Shown here piece after piece: positions 1 to 7,651 of a stretch of 64,000 nucleotides of DNA. The DNA comes from Nonomuraea montanisoli (GTDB lineage: Bacteria > Actinomycetota > Actinomycetes > Streptosporangiales > Streptosporangiaceae). The translations under genes were made by a program, and so were the position numbers. The notes under the pieces are model-generated. The model did no database searches. It was not told where the DNA came from and saw only the letters and a list, made by a program, of their open reading frames with translations. The stretch lies in contig NZ_JABWGN010000017.1 of NCBI RefSeq assembly GCF_013363975.1, forward strand, positions 175,250 through 239,249, read 5' to 3'. The first letter of the stretch is position 1, and each line of letters begins with the position of its first letter.

Positions 1-9
1 TACGGCCAT
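1..9 (-). CDS. start of an unidentified gene running off the left edge
   Basis: Only three codons (ATG GCC GTA, reading leftwards from base 9) are inside the window, so no product can be named. The start is supported by a strong Shine-Dalgarno sequence, AAAGGAG, on the minus strand (complement of 16-22), six bases before the ATG. Both elements lie in a stem-loop described separately. Sequestered initiation regions are known from some transposase genes, and the window does end in an insertion sequence on the right, but the identity here is open. Confidence 0.4.
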
Positions 10-60
10 CGCCCTCTCCTTTGATCTTGGATAGCACTCAAAGGATCACGCGATGGCCGT
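2..60 (-). promoter_or_regulatory. hairpin sequestering the RBS and start codon of the left-edge gene
   Basis: Bases 2-11 (ACGGCCATCG) are perfectly complementary to 51-60 (CGATGGCCGT), and 17-24 (TCCTTTGA) to 38-45 (TCAAAGGA). A symmetric 4x4 internal loop and a 13-base apical loop complete the structure. In the minus-strand mRNA the AAAGGAG ribosome site and the AUG would both be base-paired. This predicts poor translation of long read-through transcripts unless the structure is opened. Confidence 0.6.
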
Positions 61-506
61 CCCTATTTCACGGCCGCCACATTGTGACCAGGTCAAACTC
101 GTACACCACTTCCAGCGACGCAACCGTGCCCGCGTTCTGCGGCATGGGAAGCGGCGGCTGGATTGGGCTGCCTGATCCCGTTCGGCAAGGGCTCTCGTGG
201 GTCCCAATCGCTCGTTCTCATCGGGCCCCACGAGGCCATATGACTCCGGCCGCCCAGACTGCCGCAAGAGGCGGCCGGACGTGGTTCCCTCGCAGGCCCC
301 GGATCGCTCCCCTGGGGTCTGTGAGGGGACTCGTTGGTGGGACGCGGTCCCGGTGCTTTCCGGGTGGCCCGGGACCGCGTCCTGCGGGCGCCGGCCTGGA
401 ACCTCCGCCACGGCCGACCCGCGCCAAAAGGATGGCACGCGCCCTCGGGCCGACGCTGGCGTTCCGCGCTTTCAGCGGGATCATGGCTTTTCGGATGTGG
501 TGTGGG
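61..506. other. gene-free stretch with large inverted repeats
   Basis: No open frame here has convincing codon structure; the frames present are GC-rich shadows. Two stem-loops are evident: 194-201 with 227-234 (CTCGTGGG / CCCACGAG), and 340-353 with 369-382, a perfect 14-bp stem with a 15-base loop. The second lies about 125 bases beyond the radC stop codon and could end that transcript, but neither has a T-run. Confidence 0.5.
340..382 (-). terminator. candidate factor-independent terminator downstream of radC
   Basis: Perfect 14-bp GC-rich stem (left arm GGACGCGGTCCCGG at 340, right arm ending at 382) with a 15-base loop. It lacks the U-tract of a classical intrinsic terminator, which is common for proposed terminators in high-GC actinobacteria. 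It lies on the 3' side of radC, which is read leftwards. Confidence 0.4.
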
Positions 507-1241
507 TTAAGGGTGTGGTGTGGCGGCTTTCGGAAGGCGTGCCTTGGGGGCTTGGCGGGGTGCGGGCACGGGTGGGGTGGCCTCGGGAACGGCGACCCGT
601 CTCCAGGCCGCGTCTGTGATGATCAAGTGGTCGAGGAAACGGAGGCCCACCGTGCTCGCGGCCGCCGCCAGCCGGGCCGTCGCCGAGACGTCGTCGTCGC
701 TCGGGTCGAGCGAGCCGCTCGGATGGTTGTGCGCCACGCCGAACGCGGCGCCGCCGGAGGTCAGGACCGTCGTGACGATCTCCCGTACCGGTACGGCCGT
801 GTGGTCGGCGCCGCCCTCCGTGAGGACCGTGCGCCGCAGGACCGCCCCTCGGGGGTCGCAGACCACCACGACCAGCCGCTCGCGCGAGAGTCCCTGAAGG
901 AGGGGAGCCGCCACCGCGGCCAGGTCGGACGTGCTCGTGATCCTCGGGCGTTCGGGGTCGGCCTGCGCCCGGCGTACCAGATGGAAGGCCGCGGCCACGC
1001 GCGCCGCCTTGGCGGGGCCGACGCCCTTCACGGCCAGTAACCGGTGCGGCTCGGAGCGAGCCAGCCCGTCGAGGTCGCCGCAGTGCTCGATCACCTGGGA
1101 GGCCAGGTCCACCGCGCTCGCTCCGCGGAAGCCGGAGCCCAGCAGCACGGCCAGGAGCTCACGGTCGGCGAGCGCCGCCGGCCCGCTCGTCATGAGTCGC
1201 TCCCTGGGGCGCTCCCGCGTGGGCAGGTCTTTGACTCGCAC
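507..1241 (-). CDS. radC: RadC family protein (JAMM/MPN domain)
   Basis: Protein of 244 residues with the full RadC layout. An N-terminal UPF0758 segment is followed by a helix-hairpin-helix at about residues 71-82 (VKGVGPAKAARV). The C-terminal JAMM-type domain has metal ligands H171, H173 (HNHPSG) and D184 (S181-x2-D). The start is a GTG at 1241 with no obvious Shine-Dalgarno sequence. The C-terminal 25 residues are Pro/Ala-rich and outside the domain. RadC was once thought a repair protein, but its cellular role is unsettled; the fold suggests a metal-dependent hydrolase. It is monocistronic, with the next gene also on the minus strand 126 bases upstream. Confidence 0.9.
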   Translation of the reverse strand: MRVKDLPTRERPRERLMTSGPAALADRELLAVLLGSGFRGASAVDLASQVIEHCGDLDGLARSEPHRLLAVKGVGPAKAARVAAAFHLVRRAQADPERPRITSTSDLAAVAAPLLQGLSRERLVVVVCDPRGAVLRRTVLTEGGADHTAVPVREIVTTVLTSGGAAFGVAHNHPSGSLDPSDDDVSATARLAAAASTVGLRFLDHLIITDAAWRRVAVPEATPPVPAPRQAPKARLPKAATPHP

Positions 1242-1367
1242 AGGAAGGTTGTATCAACCAGGACCGACAAGCCGGGGTGGGCCATGTCTCGGCGCGGCCT
1301 GCCTGCACAGGGGAGGAGGCGTTCCGGGTGAACGGCCTGTGCAGGGTGTCCTTCGCAGGACGGAGGG

Positions 1368-2087
1368 TCAGCCGACGGGCATGCTGTACGTGACGCGGAA
1401 CCGGTCGCCCGGGAGCACGATGTCGCTGGTCTCCATCGGGCGCTCGCCGGCCCAGTGGGTGCGTTCGACGTGCAGGACGTGCGTGCCCGCGGGCAGTTGC
1501 AGGGCGTCGGCCTCGGCCGGGCGCGGCACCCTGGTGTGCACGGTCTCCCGGATCTCGGTGATCCTGACGCCGTGGGCGGACATCCTGGCCATCACGCCGC
1601 GCCGCTCCTCGTCCAGGTGCGCGGCGAACTCCACGGGTTCGTACGAGATCGCGAGCTGGAGCGGACGCCCCTCGCCGCGGTAGAGGTAGCGCGTGCGGGT
1701 GAGCTTGGCCGACAGCGGCAGCCGCAGCCGCCGGGCGATCTCGGGGGTGGCCTCGGTGGAGTCGATCTGCCACTCCCAGGTGACGCGGCGGCCCTGCGTC
1801 TGCAGGTCGGCGGCGAACGGGGTGGGATGTTCGGGGAAACGCCATCGGTGCAGGGGCATCAGGATCGGGCGTTCCCTGACATAATGCCCCGATCCCACCC
1901 GGCCGATGATGAGGCCCTCGGTGACCAGCACGCGCAGCGCGTGGCGGGCCGCGGTCTCGCCGACCTGGTATTTCCGGGTGAGCTGTGCCCGTGAGGGGAT
2001 GGGCGCGCCCGGGGGAAGGGTGCCGTCGTTGATCTGCCGCCGAATGTCCTCTACGACGCGCAGGTAGACCGGATCTGAGGTGGCCAC
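1368..2087 (-). CDS. GntR family (HutC/UTRA) transcriptional regulator
   Basis: A start at GTG 2087 gives 239 residues, the usual size for the HutC subfamily, and has AGGGA seven bases upstream. A longer frame reaches to 2327 but adds 80 residues unlike the family. Residues 1-70 form the winged helix-turn-helix (YLRVVEDIRRQINDG, then the recognition region near SRAQLTRKYQV and the wing IIGRVGSGHYV). Residues from about 90 to the end match the UTRA ligand-binding domain (E-x-T-x-T-R-x-P and T-x-V-L-H-V-E-R patterns). The ligand cannot be told. It lies divergent to dapA, with an inverted repeat between the two. Confidence 0.88.
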   Translation of the reverse strand: MATSDPVYLRVVEDIRRQINDGTLPPGAPIPSRAQLTRKYQVGETAARHALRVLVTEGLIIGRVGSGHYVRERPILMPLHRWRFPEHPTPFAADLQTQGRRVTWEWQIDSTEATPEIARRLRLPLSAKLTRTRYLYRGEGRPLQLAISYEPVEFAAHLDEERRGVMARMSAHGVRITEIRETVHTRVPRPAEADALQLPAGTHVLHVERTHWAGERPMETSDIVLPGDRFRVTYSMPVG

Positions 2088-2416
2088 TAGTTCATCCCTG
2101 GGGGTTCGGGTGAGACGCTGCCCTATGTTGCCGTATTCGGCAGGTAACCGACCGTCATCGACGACCCTTGGAGCCCCAACTTTGCGGCAGCGCAAAATTA
2201 TCGGAGAAACCTTGTAACGCTGGTGTAAGGGCAGGCGATTCTCCGGTAGAGGTCGTCGATGTGTGTACCCCCGAGCACATATCGGCGACCTCTTCCATGA
2301 GACCATCTCCTCCCGGCCCGCCGGCACCCGCGTGCCGGCCGGTGAACAGCCCGTGAGGTGGGCGAAGCGGGGTGGCGGCGTCCAAGGGTTTTGGGAATCC
2401 AGGTAGCGTTCGCACT
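2088..2416. promoter_or_regulatory. divergent intergenic region with an imperfect inverted repeat
   Basis: This 329-bp gap separates the GntR regulator from dapA. It contains an inverted repeat, 2249-2265 (GAGGTCGTCGATGTGTG) against 2276-2292 (CACATATCGGCGACCTC), pairing at about 15 of 17 positions. This may be the operator of the neighbouring GntR protein or a stem-loop in its leader; the sequence alone does not decide. No open frame of note is present. Confidence 0.4.
2404..2416 (+). promoter_or_regulatory. -10 element of a probably leaderless dapA transcript
   Basis: TAGCGT at 2404-2409 fits the actinobacterial TAnnnT -10 element and lies seven bases before the ATG at 2417. Transcription would start at or next to the A of the start codon, so the mRNA would have no leader. 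No Shine-Dalgarno sequence precedes the ATG. The same geometry recurs at several other genes in the window. Confidence 0.5.
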
Positions 2417-3334
2417 ATGGCAGCGCCAACCCGAACCACGGACGCACCCTTCGGCCGCATGCTGACCGCCATGGTCACGCCCTTCACCGCCGACGGCGCG
2501 GTCGACTATGACGCCGTGCGGCGGCTCGCCGCCTATCTGGTGGACGAGCAGCGCAACGACGGCCTGATCGTGAGCGGCACGACCGGAGAGTCTCCCACCA
2601 CCTCCGACGACGAGAAGCGGCGCATCCTCGCCGCCGTCCTGGAGACGGTCGGGGACCGGGCGACCGTGGTGGCCGGGGTCGGCACGAACGACACCCGTCA
2701 CAGCGTCGAGCTGGCGAAGGCGGCGGCCCGTACCGGTGCGCACGGCCTGCTCGTGGTGACGCCGTACTACAGCAAGCCCCCGCAGGAGGGGCTCTACCGA
2801 CACTTCATCACCGTGGCCGATTCGACGGATCTGCCTGTGATGCTCTATGACATTCCTGGACGTAGTGGTGTGCCGATCCAGACCACGACCCTGATCCGGC
2901 TCGCGCAGCACGACCGCATCGTGGCCGTGAAGGACGCCAAGGGCGACCTGTTCGCCGGCGGCCAGGTCATGACGGCGACCGATCTCGTCTACTACTCGGG
3001 CGACGACGTGCTCAACCTGCCGTGGCTGTCGGTCGGCGCGGCCGGCTTCGTCAGCGTCGTCGGCCACGTGGTCGGGGCGCACCTGGCCCGCATGATCGAG
3101 TTGTACCGCAACGGCGACGTCGCCGAGGCGCTCGCCGTGCACCGCCAGGTGGCGCCCGTGGTCGAGGGGATCATGATGAGCGCCGGTGGCGCGATCATGG
3201 CCAAGGCCGCGCTGGGCATGGTCGGCATGCCCGTGGGGCCCGTCCGGCCGCCGCTGGCCGCCGAGACGGACAAGCAGAACGCTGAGCTGCGCGCCTGCCT
3301 GGTGGCAGGTGGAGTGAAGTTGACAGATATCTGA
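2417..3334 (+). CDS. dapA: 4-hydroxy-tetrahydrodipicolinate synthase
   Basis: A 305-residue class I aldolase that condenses pyruvate with aspartate semialdehyde in the diaminopimelate/lysine pathway. It shows the GTTGES loop (residues 54-59), Y144 of YDIPGR and the Schiff-base lysine K172 in VKDAKGD. The ATG at 2417 is preferred over upstream in-frame starts because a -10 element sits seven bases before it. rnj follows 54 bases downstream in the same direction, as in other actinobacteria, which favours this housekeeping role over the KDG-type paralogues at 26.6 and 41.2 kb. Confidence 0.95.
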   Translation: MAAPTRTTDAPFGRMLTAMVTPFTADGAVDYDAVRRLAAYLVDEQRNDGLIVSGTTGESPTTSDDEKRRILAAVLETVGDRATVVAGVGTNDTRHSVELAKAAARTGAHGLLVVTPYYSKPPQEGLYRHFITVADSTDLPVMLYDIPGRSGVPIQTTTLIRLAQHDRIVAVKDAKGDLFAGGQVMTATDLVYYSGDDVLNLPWLSVGAAGFVSVVGHVVGAHLARMIELYRNGDVAEALAVHRQVAPVVEGIMMSAGGAIMAKAALGMVGMPVGPVRPPLAAETDKQNAELRACLVAGGVKLTDI

Positions 3335-3388
3335 GAACGGGGAGGAACCGGCAGTTTTGAGAACACGAGTTAACAAGGGGGCACGGGC

Positions 3389-5074
3389 ATGAGCCATCCC
3401 CATCCGGAGCTCGGTCCCCCGCCGCCGCTGGCCGAGGGGGGCCTGCGCATCGTGGCGCTGGGCGGGCTGGGCGAGATCGGCAGGAACATGGCCGTCTTCG
3501 AGTACGAGGGCCGCCTGCTGATCGTCGACTGCGGGGTGCTCTTCCCCGAGCCGGACCAGCCGGGCGTCGACCTGATCCTGCCCGACTTCGAGTACATCAG
3601 GGACCGGCTCGACGACGTCGAGGCCGTGGTTCTGACCCACGCCCACGAAGACCACATCGGGGCGGTCCCGTACCTTCTGCGCGAGCGGCGCAACATCCCG
3701 CTCATCGGGTCCAAGCTGACCCTGGCCCTCATCGAGGCCAAGCTCACCGAGCACCGCATCCAGCCGACCAAGCTTCAGGTGGTCGAGGGGGAGCGGCACA
3801 GGTTCGGGCCGTTCGAGTGCGAGTTCTTCGCGGTCAACCACTCGATCCCGGACGCGCTGGCCGTCGCCATCCGGACGCCGGCGGGCATCGTCCTGCACAC
3901 CGGCGACTTCCGGATGGACCAGCTGCCGAGCGACGGCCGGCTCACCGACCTGGGCGGGTTCGCCCGGCTCGGGGGCGAGGGCGTCGACCTGCTGATGTCC
4001 GACTCGACCAACGCCGAGGTGCCCGGGTTCGTCACCAGCGAGCGGGAGATCGGGCCGGTCATCGACGAGGTCATCCGCACCTCCGAGCAGCGGGTCATCG
4101 TCGCCAGCTTCGCCTCGCACGTCCACCGCATCCAGCAGGTCATGGACGCCGCCGCCCGGCACGGCCGCAAGGTGGCGCTCGTCGGCCGTTCGATGGTGCG
4201 CAACATGGGCGTGGCCCGCGACCTCGGCTACCTCAAGGTGCCGCAGGGGTTGATCGTCGACTCGCGCGACATCGAGGCGTGGCCGCCGGAGGACGTGGTG
4301 CTGGTCTGCACCGGCTCCCAGGGCGAGCCCATGGCCGCGCTGTCGCGGATGGCCAACCGTGATCACCCCATCCGCATCGCGGAGGGCGACACCGTGCTGC
4401 TGGCCTCGTCGCTGGTGCCCGGCAACGAGACCGCGGTCAACAAGGTGATCAACGGGCTGACCCGCTGGGGCGCCCGCGTCGTGCACAAGGGCAACGCCAA
4501 GGTGCACGTCTCCGGGCACGCCGCCGCCGGCGAGCTGCTGTACGTGCTCAACCTGACGCGTCCGTCCAACTTCATGCCCGTGCATGGGGAGTGGCGGCAC
4601 CTGCGGGCCCACGCGCGGCTCGCGGAGCTCACCGGCGTGCCCGAGGACCACATCGTGATCGCCGAGGACGGCGTCGTGGTGGACCTGGTCGACGGCCGCG
4701 CCAAGATCGTCGGTGCCGTCCACGCGGGCTACGTGTACGTCGACGGCTCCTCGGTCGGTGAGATCACCGACACCTCGCTGAAGGACCGCCGGATCCTCGG
4801 CGACGAGGGGTTCATCTCGGTCGTGGTCGTGGTCGACTCGGCCACCGGGAAGCTCACCGCCGGGCCGGAGATCCACGCCCGGGGCTCGGGCATCGACCCG
4901 GCGCAGTTCCAGGAGTTCATCCCGCAGATCGAGAAGGCCCTGGAGGCCAAGGCGGCCGACGGGGTGATCGACATGCAGGAGATCAGGCGCGTGGTCAGGC
5001 GCACGGTCGGCCGCTGGGTGAGCGACACCTACCGCCGCCGCCCGATGATCATCCCTGTGGTGCTGGAGGTCTGA
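3389..5074 (+). CDS. rnj: ribonuclease J
   Basis: A 561-residue beta-CASP metallo-beta-lactamase RNase that matures and degrades RNA through 5'-exonuclease and endonuclease activity. The metal site HAHEDH is at residues 84-89, the second histidine motif is in VNHSIPD, and the beta-CASP region carries DSTNAEVPG and the late HVSGHA motif. Length is normal. AAGGGGGC precedes the ATG. It follows dapA in the conserved actinobacterial order and is closed by a strong hairpin. Confidence 0.95.
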   Translation: MSHPHPELGPPPPLAEGGLRIVALGGLGEIGRNMAVFEYEGRLLIVDCGVLFPEPDQPGVDLILPDFEYIRDRLDDVEAVVLTHAHEDHIGAVPYLLRERRNIPLIGSKLTLALIEAKLTEHRIQPTKLQVVEGERHRFGPFECEFFAVNHSIPDALAVAIRTPAGIVLHTGDFRMDQLPSDGRLTDLGGFARLGGEGVDLLMSDSTNAEVPGFVTSEREIGPVIDEVIRTSEQRVIVASFASHVHRIQQVMDAAARHGRKVALVGRSMVRNMGVARDLGYLKVPQGLIVDSRDIEAWPPEDVVLVCTGSQGEPMAALSRMANRDHPIRIAEGDTVLLASSLVPGNETAVNKVINGLTRWGARVVHKGNAKVHVSGHAAAGELLYVLNLTRPSNFMPVHGEWRHLRAHARLAELTGVPEDHIVIAEDGVVVDLVDGRAKIVGAVHAGYVYVDGSSVGEITDTSLKDRRILGDEGFISVVVVVDSATGKLTAGPEIHARGSGIDPAQFQEFIPQIEKALEAKAADGVIDMQEIRRVVRRTVGRWVSDTYRRRPMIIPVVLEV

Positions 5075-5088
5075 CGCCCGCTCCGTCC

Positions 5089-5140
5089 GTCCGGTGACGG
5101 TCGCCCGCCCTCGATCGGGGCGGGCCGCCGGTCACCGGAC
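5089..5140 (+). terminator. terminator after rnj
   Basis: A long hairpin 15 bases after the rnj stop: outer arms GTCCGGTGAC (5089-5098) and GTCACCGGAC (5131-5140), inner arms GCCCGCCC (5103-5110) and GGGCGGGC (5118-5125). It is followed by an A/T-rich run (TGGAAAATTCGTTT), unusual in this genome, making it the most convincing terminator in the window. Confidence 0.7.
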
Positions 5141-5190
5141 CTGGAAAATTCGTTTGCCCAGCTCGGGGGGCGTGGATAGCGTCGTCCGCC

Positions 5191-5685
5191 GTGACACCGA
5201 CTCTGCACACGAAACGCCTGCTCCTGGAGCCGTACGTCCCCGAGGACGAAGACGACTTCGTCGCCCTGTTCCAGGACGCGAGGGTCTCGCGGTACATGGG
5301 GGACGGTCCCTCCCCCGAGGCGGACGACCGGGCGCTGTTCGGGCGGATCTTCACCAAGGTCTACGCGCAGAACCTGTTCGAGGTCTGGGCCGTCCGGCGG
5401 GATGGGGAGTATGTCGGGCATGCCGAGATCAAGCCCACCGAGACCGTCGGCGGGCACGAGATCATCTACGCCCTGGCGCCGGCGGCCTGGGGGTCCGGCC
5501 TGGGCACCGAGCTGGCGGAGGCGATCGTCGCGTACGGCTTCGAGACCCTGAAGCTGACCGAGGTCTTCGCCACCGTGGCCGCCGAGAACGTGGTCTCCTC
5601 CGCCGTGCTGGCCAAGCTCGGTTTCCGGCACGTACGGGACATCGAAGAGGACGACGGCGGCACGACCCGCGTACTGGTCCGCTGA
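5191..5685 (+). CDS. GNAT family N-acetyltransferase (RimJ/RimL-like)
   Basis: A 164-residue single-domain GNAT protein. The N-terminus TKRLLLEPY is typical of the RimJ/RimL group, which acetylates N-terminal amines, small molecules or antibiotics. The acetyl-CoA loop is represented by WGSGLGTELAEAIVAYGF, and the C-terminal AENVVSSAVLAKLGFRHV matches the last conserved motif. The GTG at 5191 is chosen because TAGCGT (5177-5182) lies eight bases upstream, indicating a leaderless transcript. The substrate is unknown, and nothing nearby points to one. Confidence 0.85.
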   Translation: MTPTLHTKRLLLEPYVPEDEDDFVALFQDARVSRYMGDGPSPEADDRALFGRIFTKVYAQNLFEVWAVRRDGEYVGHAEIKPTETVGGHEIIYALAPAAWGSGLGTELAEAIVAYGFETLKLTEVFATVAAENVVSSAVLAKLGFRHVRDIEEDDGGTTRVLVR

Positions 5686-5778
5686 GATTTCCGGAGTGGA
5701 GATTTCTCCACCCTCCGCCCTGATCCCTGTGTGATTGTCCATGGTGTGAGCCTGCTGGCGGATGGTTGTCTGGCGGGC

Positions 5779-6390
5779 ATGGAAACCACGACCGCCGAAG
5801 GGCGGACCATCCTGCCGGCCCGCACGGGCCATGCGGCGCGGGTGGCCGCCGGGCAGCGGATCAGCGTGATCGACCTCGACGGCGGGCAGGTCGGCGACCT
5901 GTTCGCGTTCGCCGCCGACGACCCGGGCGAGCACCTCAGCGCGGGGCACACGCGCGCCGCCACCAGCCGGCTCTTCCCGGCGGCGGGGCAGGACTTCGTC
6001 ACCGACCGCCGCCGGCCGATCCTCACGCTGCTCTCCGACACCTCGCCCGGCCGGCACGACATGCTGATCCCGGCCTGCGACCCCGCCCGCTACGCGGGGC
6101 TGGGCGCGGACCCGGGTCACCCCTCCTGCGCAGGGAACCTGCACGCGGGCCTCGCCGCGCTGGGCCTCACCGCGCCCGTCACGCCGCAGCCGGTCAACGT
6201 CTTCATGCGCATCCCCGTCGAAGGGGACGAACTGCGCTGGCTGCCCGCCGTCAGCCGCCCGGGTGACGCGATCACCTTCCGGGCGCTCATGGACTGCGTG
6301 GTCGTGCTCTCCGCCTGCCCGCAGGACCTGGTGGGCATCAACGGCGGCCAGCCGACGCGCCTCGCCATCGACCTCCTGCCGGCCGACTGA
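5779..6390 (+). CDS. DUF1989 / urea carboxylase-associated family protein
   Basis: About 203 residues from ATG 5779; an in-frame GTG at 5731 would add 16. The sequence has the family features: an N-terminal ARTGHAARV segment, VIDLDGGQVGDLFAF, SAGHTRAATSRLFP, the cysteine/histidine stretch HPSCAGNLHAGL and the PVNVFMRIPV strand. Members are often encoded beside urea carboxylase and allophanate hydrolase genes, but their reaction is not established. No urea carboxylase is present here. An old yellow enzyme follows, and a PucR regulator converges from the other side, so a role in nitrogen compound metabolism is possible but unproven. Confidence 0.78.
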   Translation: METTTAEGRTILPARTGHAARVAAGQRISVIDLDGGQVGDLFAFAADDPGEHLSAGHTRAATSRLFPAAGQDFVTDRRRPILTLLSDTSPGRHDMLIPACDPARYAGLGADPGHPSCAGNLHAGLAALGLTAPVTPQPVNVFMRIPVEGDELRWLPAVSRPGDAITFRALMDCVVVLSACPQDLVGINGGQPTRLAIDLLPAD

Positions 6391-6403
6391 GACCGCTGAG
6401 AAC

Positions 6404-6485
6404 CGGCTGCCTGGGCGACCGGCTTTGGCGCCGGCCACTTGCCGACCGGCTTTGGGACCGGCCGCCTGGACGACCGGCCACATCG
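6404..6485 (+). repeat. short GACCGGC direct repeats between two genes
   Basis: The 112-bp gap between the DUF1989 gene and the old yellow enzyme carries four or five copies of a GACCGGC(TTTGG) element at roughly 19 to 25 base intervals, some of which can pair with the GCCGGCC segments between them. They lie directly upstream of the ribosome binding site of the next gene. Function unknown. Confidence 0.45.
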
Positions 6486-6502
6486 AGAAACGGAGACCTG
6501 AC

Positions 6503-7630
6503 ATGACCACCGCACACCCCGCGTCCCTTCCCGCACGGCTCGGCGGCCTCCACCTGGCCAACCGGTTCGCGGTCGCCCCGATGAGCAGGGTCTCGGCCGC
6601 CCCCGACGGCACGCCGACCGCCGAGATGGCCGACTACTACACCGCGTACGCCGAGGGTGGCTTCGGCCTGGTGATCACCGAGGGCACCTACACCGACACC
6701 CTCTACAGCCAGGGCTACCTCAACCAGCCCGGCATCGCGTCGGACGCCCACGCCGCCGCCTGGCGCGACATCACCGACCGCGTGCACGCCGCCAGGGCGC
6801 GCATCGTGCTGCAGCTCATGCACGCCGGCGCGCTGTCCCAGGGCAACCGCCACCGCGACGACACCGCGGGTCCGTCGGCGGTGCCGCCCGTGGGCGAGAA
6901 GATGTCCGAGTACGGCGGGCACGGCTCGTGGCCGACGCCGAGGGCGATGACCCAGGACGACATCGACGCCGCCGTCCGCGGCTTCGCCGACGCCGCCGTA
7001 CGAGCCCGCGACGCCGGGTTCGACGGCGTCGAGATCCACGGGGCCAACGGCTACCTGCTGGACCAGTTCCTCACCACGTACACCAATACCCGCGACGACT
7101 CCTACGGCGGTCCGGTCGCCAACCGGGTGCGGCTGACCGCGGAGGTGGTCGCCGCCGTCCGCGCCGAGGTCGGCCCGGACTTCTGCGTCGGCGTACGGCT
7201 GTCGCAGGGCAAGGTCAACGACTTCGTCTACCGCTGGCCCGGCGGCGCGTACGACGCCCGGGTCATCTTCACGGCGCTCGCCGACGCCGGGGCGACGTAC
7301 CTGCACATCGCCAGCGAGGGACGCGACTGGATCGAGACGGCGCGGCTGGACGACGGGACGACGATCACCGGGCTCGCCCGCCTGGCCACGGGGTTGCCCG
7401 TCATCGCGAACGGCGGCATGCACAAGCTGCCGCTGGCCGCGCAGGTGCTGCGGGACGGGCACGCCGACCTGGTGTCCGTCGCCCGGGGCGCGCTGGCGAA
7501 CCCCGACCTGCCGCGACGCGTCGCCGAGGACCGGCCGGTGGAGGCGTTCGACCACATGATGCTGCAGCCCATGGCGACTCTGGCCAACGCCGGCCTCTGG
7601 CGGCAGAGCGCCGCGACCGTCACCGTCTGA
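6503..7630 (+). CDS. NADH:flavin oxidoreductase, old yellow enzyme family
   Basis: A 375-residue FMN-dependent TIM-barrel ene-reductase. Visible motifs are ANRFAVAPMSR near the N-terminus, VLQLMHAGALS, the substrate/FMN segment EIHGANGYLLDQFLT with its H-x-x-N pair, and the C-terminal phosphate-binding stretch IANGGMHK and DLVSVARGALANPDLP. The ATG at 6503 has GGAG about eight bases upstream. It probably reduces activated C=C bonds or acts in xenobiotic breakdown; the physiological substrate is not evident. It converges with the PucR gene with a 21-base gap that contains a TGAGCC/GGCTCA stem. Confidence 0.9.
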   Translation: MTTAHPASLPARLGGLHLANRFAVAPMSRVSAAPDGTPTAEMADYYTAYAEGGFGLVITEGTYTDTLYSQGYLNQPGIASDAHAAAWRDITDRVHAARARIVLQLMHAGALSQGNRHRDDTAGPSAVPPVGEKMSEYGGHGSWPTPRAMTQDDIDAAVRGFADAAVRARDAGFDGVEIHGANGYLLDQFLTTYTNTRDDSYGGPVANRVRLTAEVVAAVRAEVGPDFCVGVRLSQGKVNDFVYRWPGGAYDARVIFTALADAGATYLHIASEGRDWIETARLDDGTTITGLARLATGLPVIANGGMHKLPLAAQVLRDGHADLVSVARGALANPDLPRRVAEDRPVEAFDHMMLQPMATLANAGLWRQSAATVTV

Positions 7631-7651
7631 GCCCGCCGTCTGAGAAGTGGC

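Noticed and set aside
21..1040. A 339-codon frame on the plus strand at the left end
   Set aside because: It runs antisense through most of radC and has no domain or ribosome site; its left half crosses large hairpins.
2417..3334. dapA as a third KDG dehydratase
   Set aside because: It has the GTTGES loop and YDIPGR typical of DapA and is linked to rnj, whereas the two KDG-type proteins carry CGTGEF and lie in sugar operons.
2198..4876. An 892-codon open frame on the minus strand opposite dapA and rnj
   Set aside because: Same reason: low-complexity translation antisense to two conserved housekeeping genes, with no recognisable domain.
5731..5778. The longer GTG start of the DUF1989 gene
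   Set aside because: It adds 16 residues not typical of the family, and neither start has a clear ribosome site; the ATG at 5779 was preferred, with some doubt.
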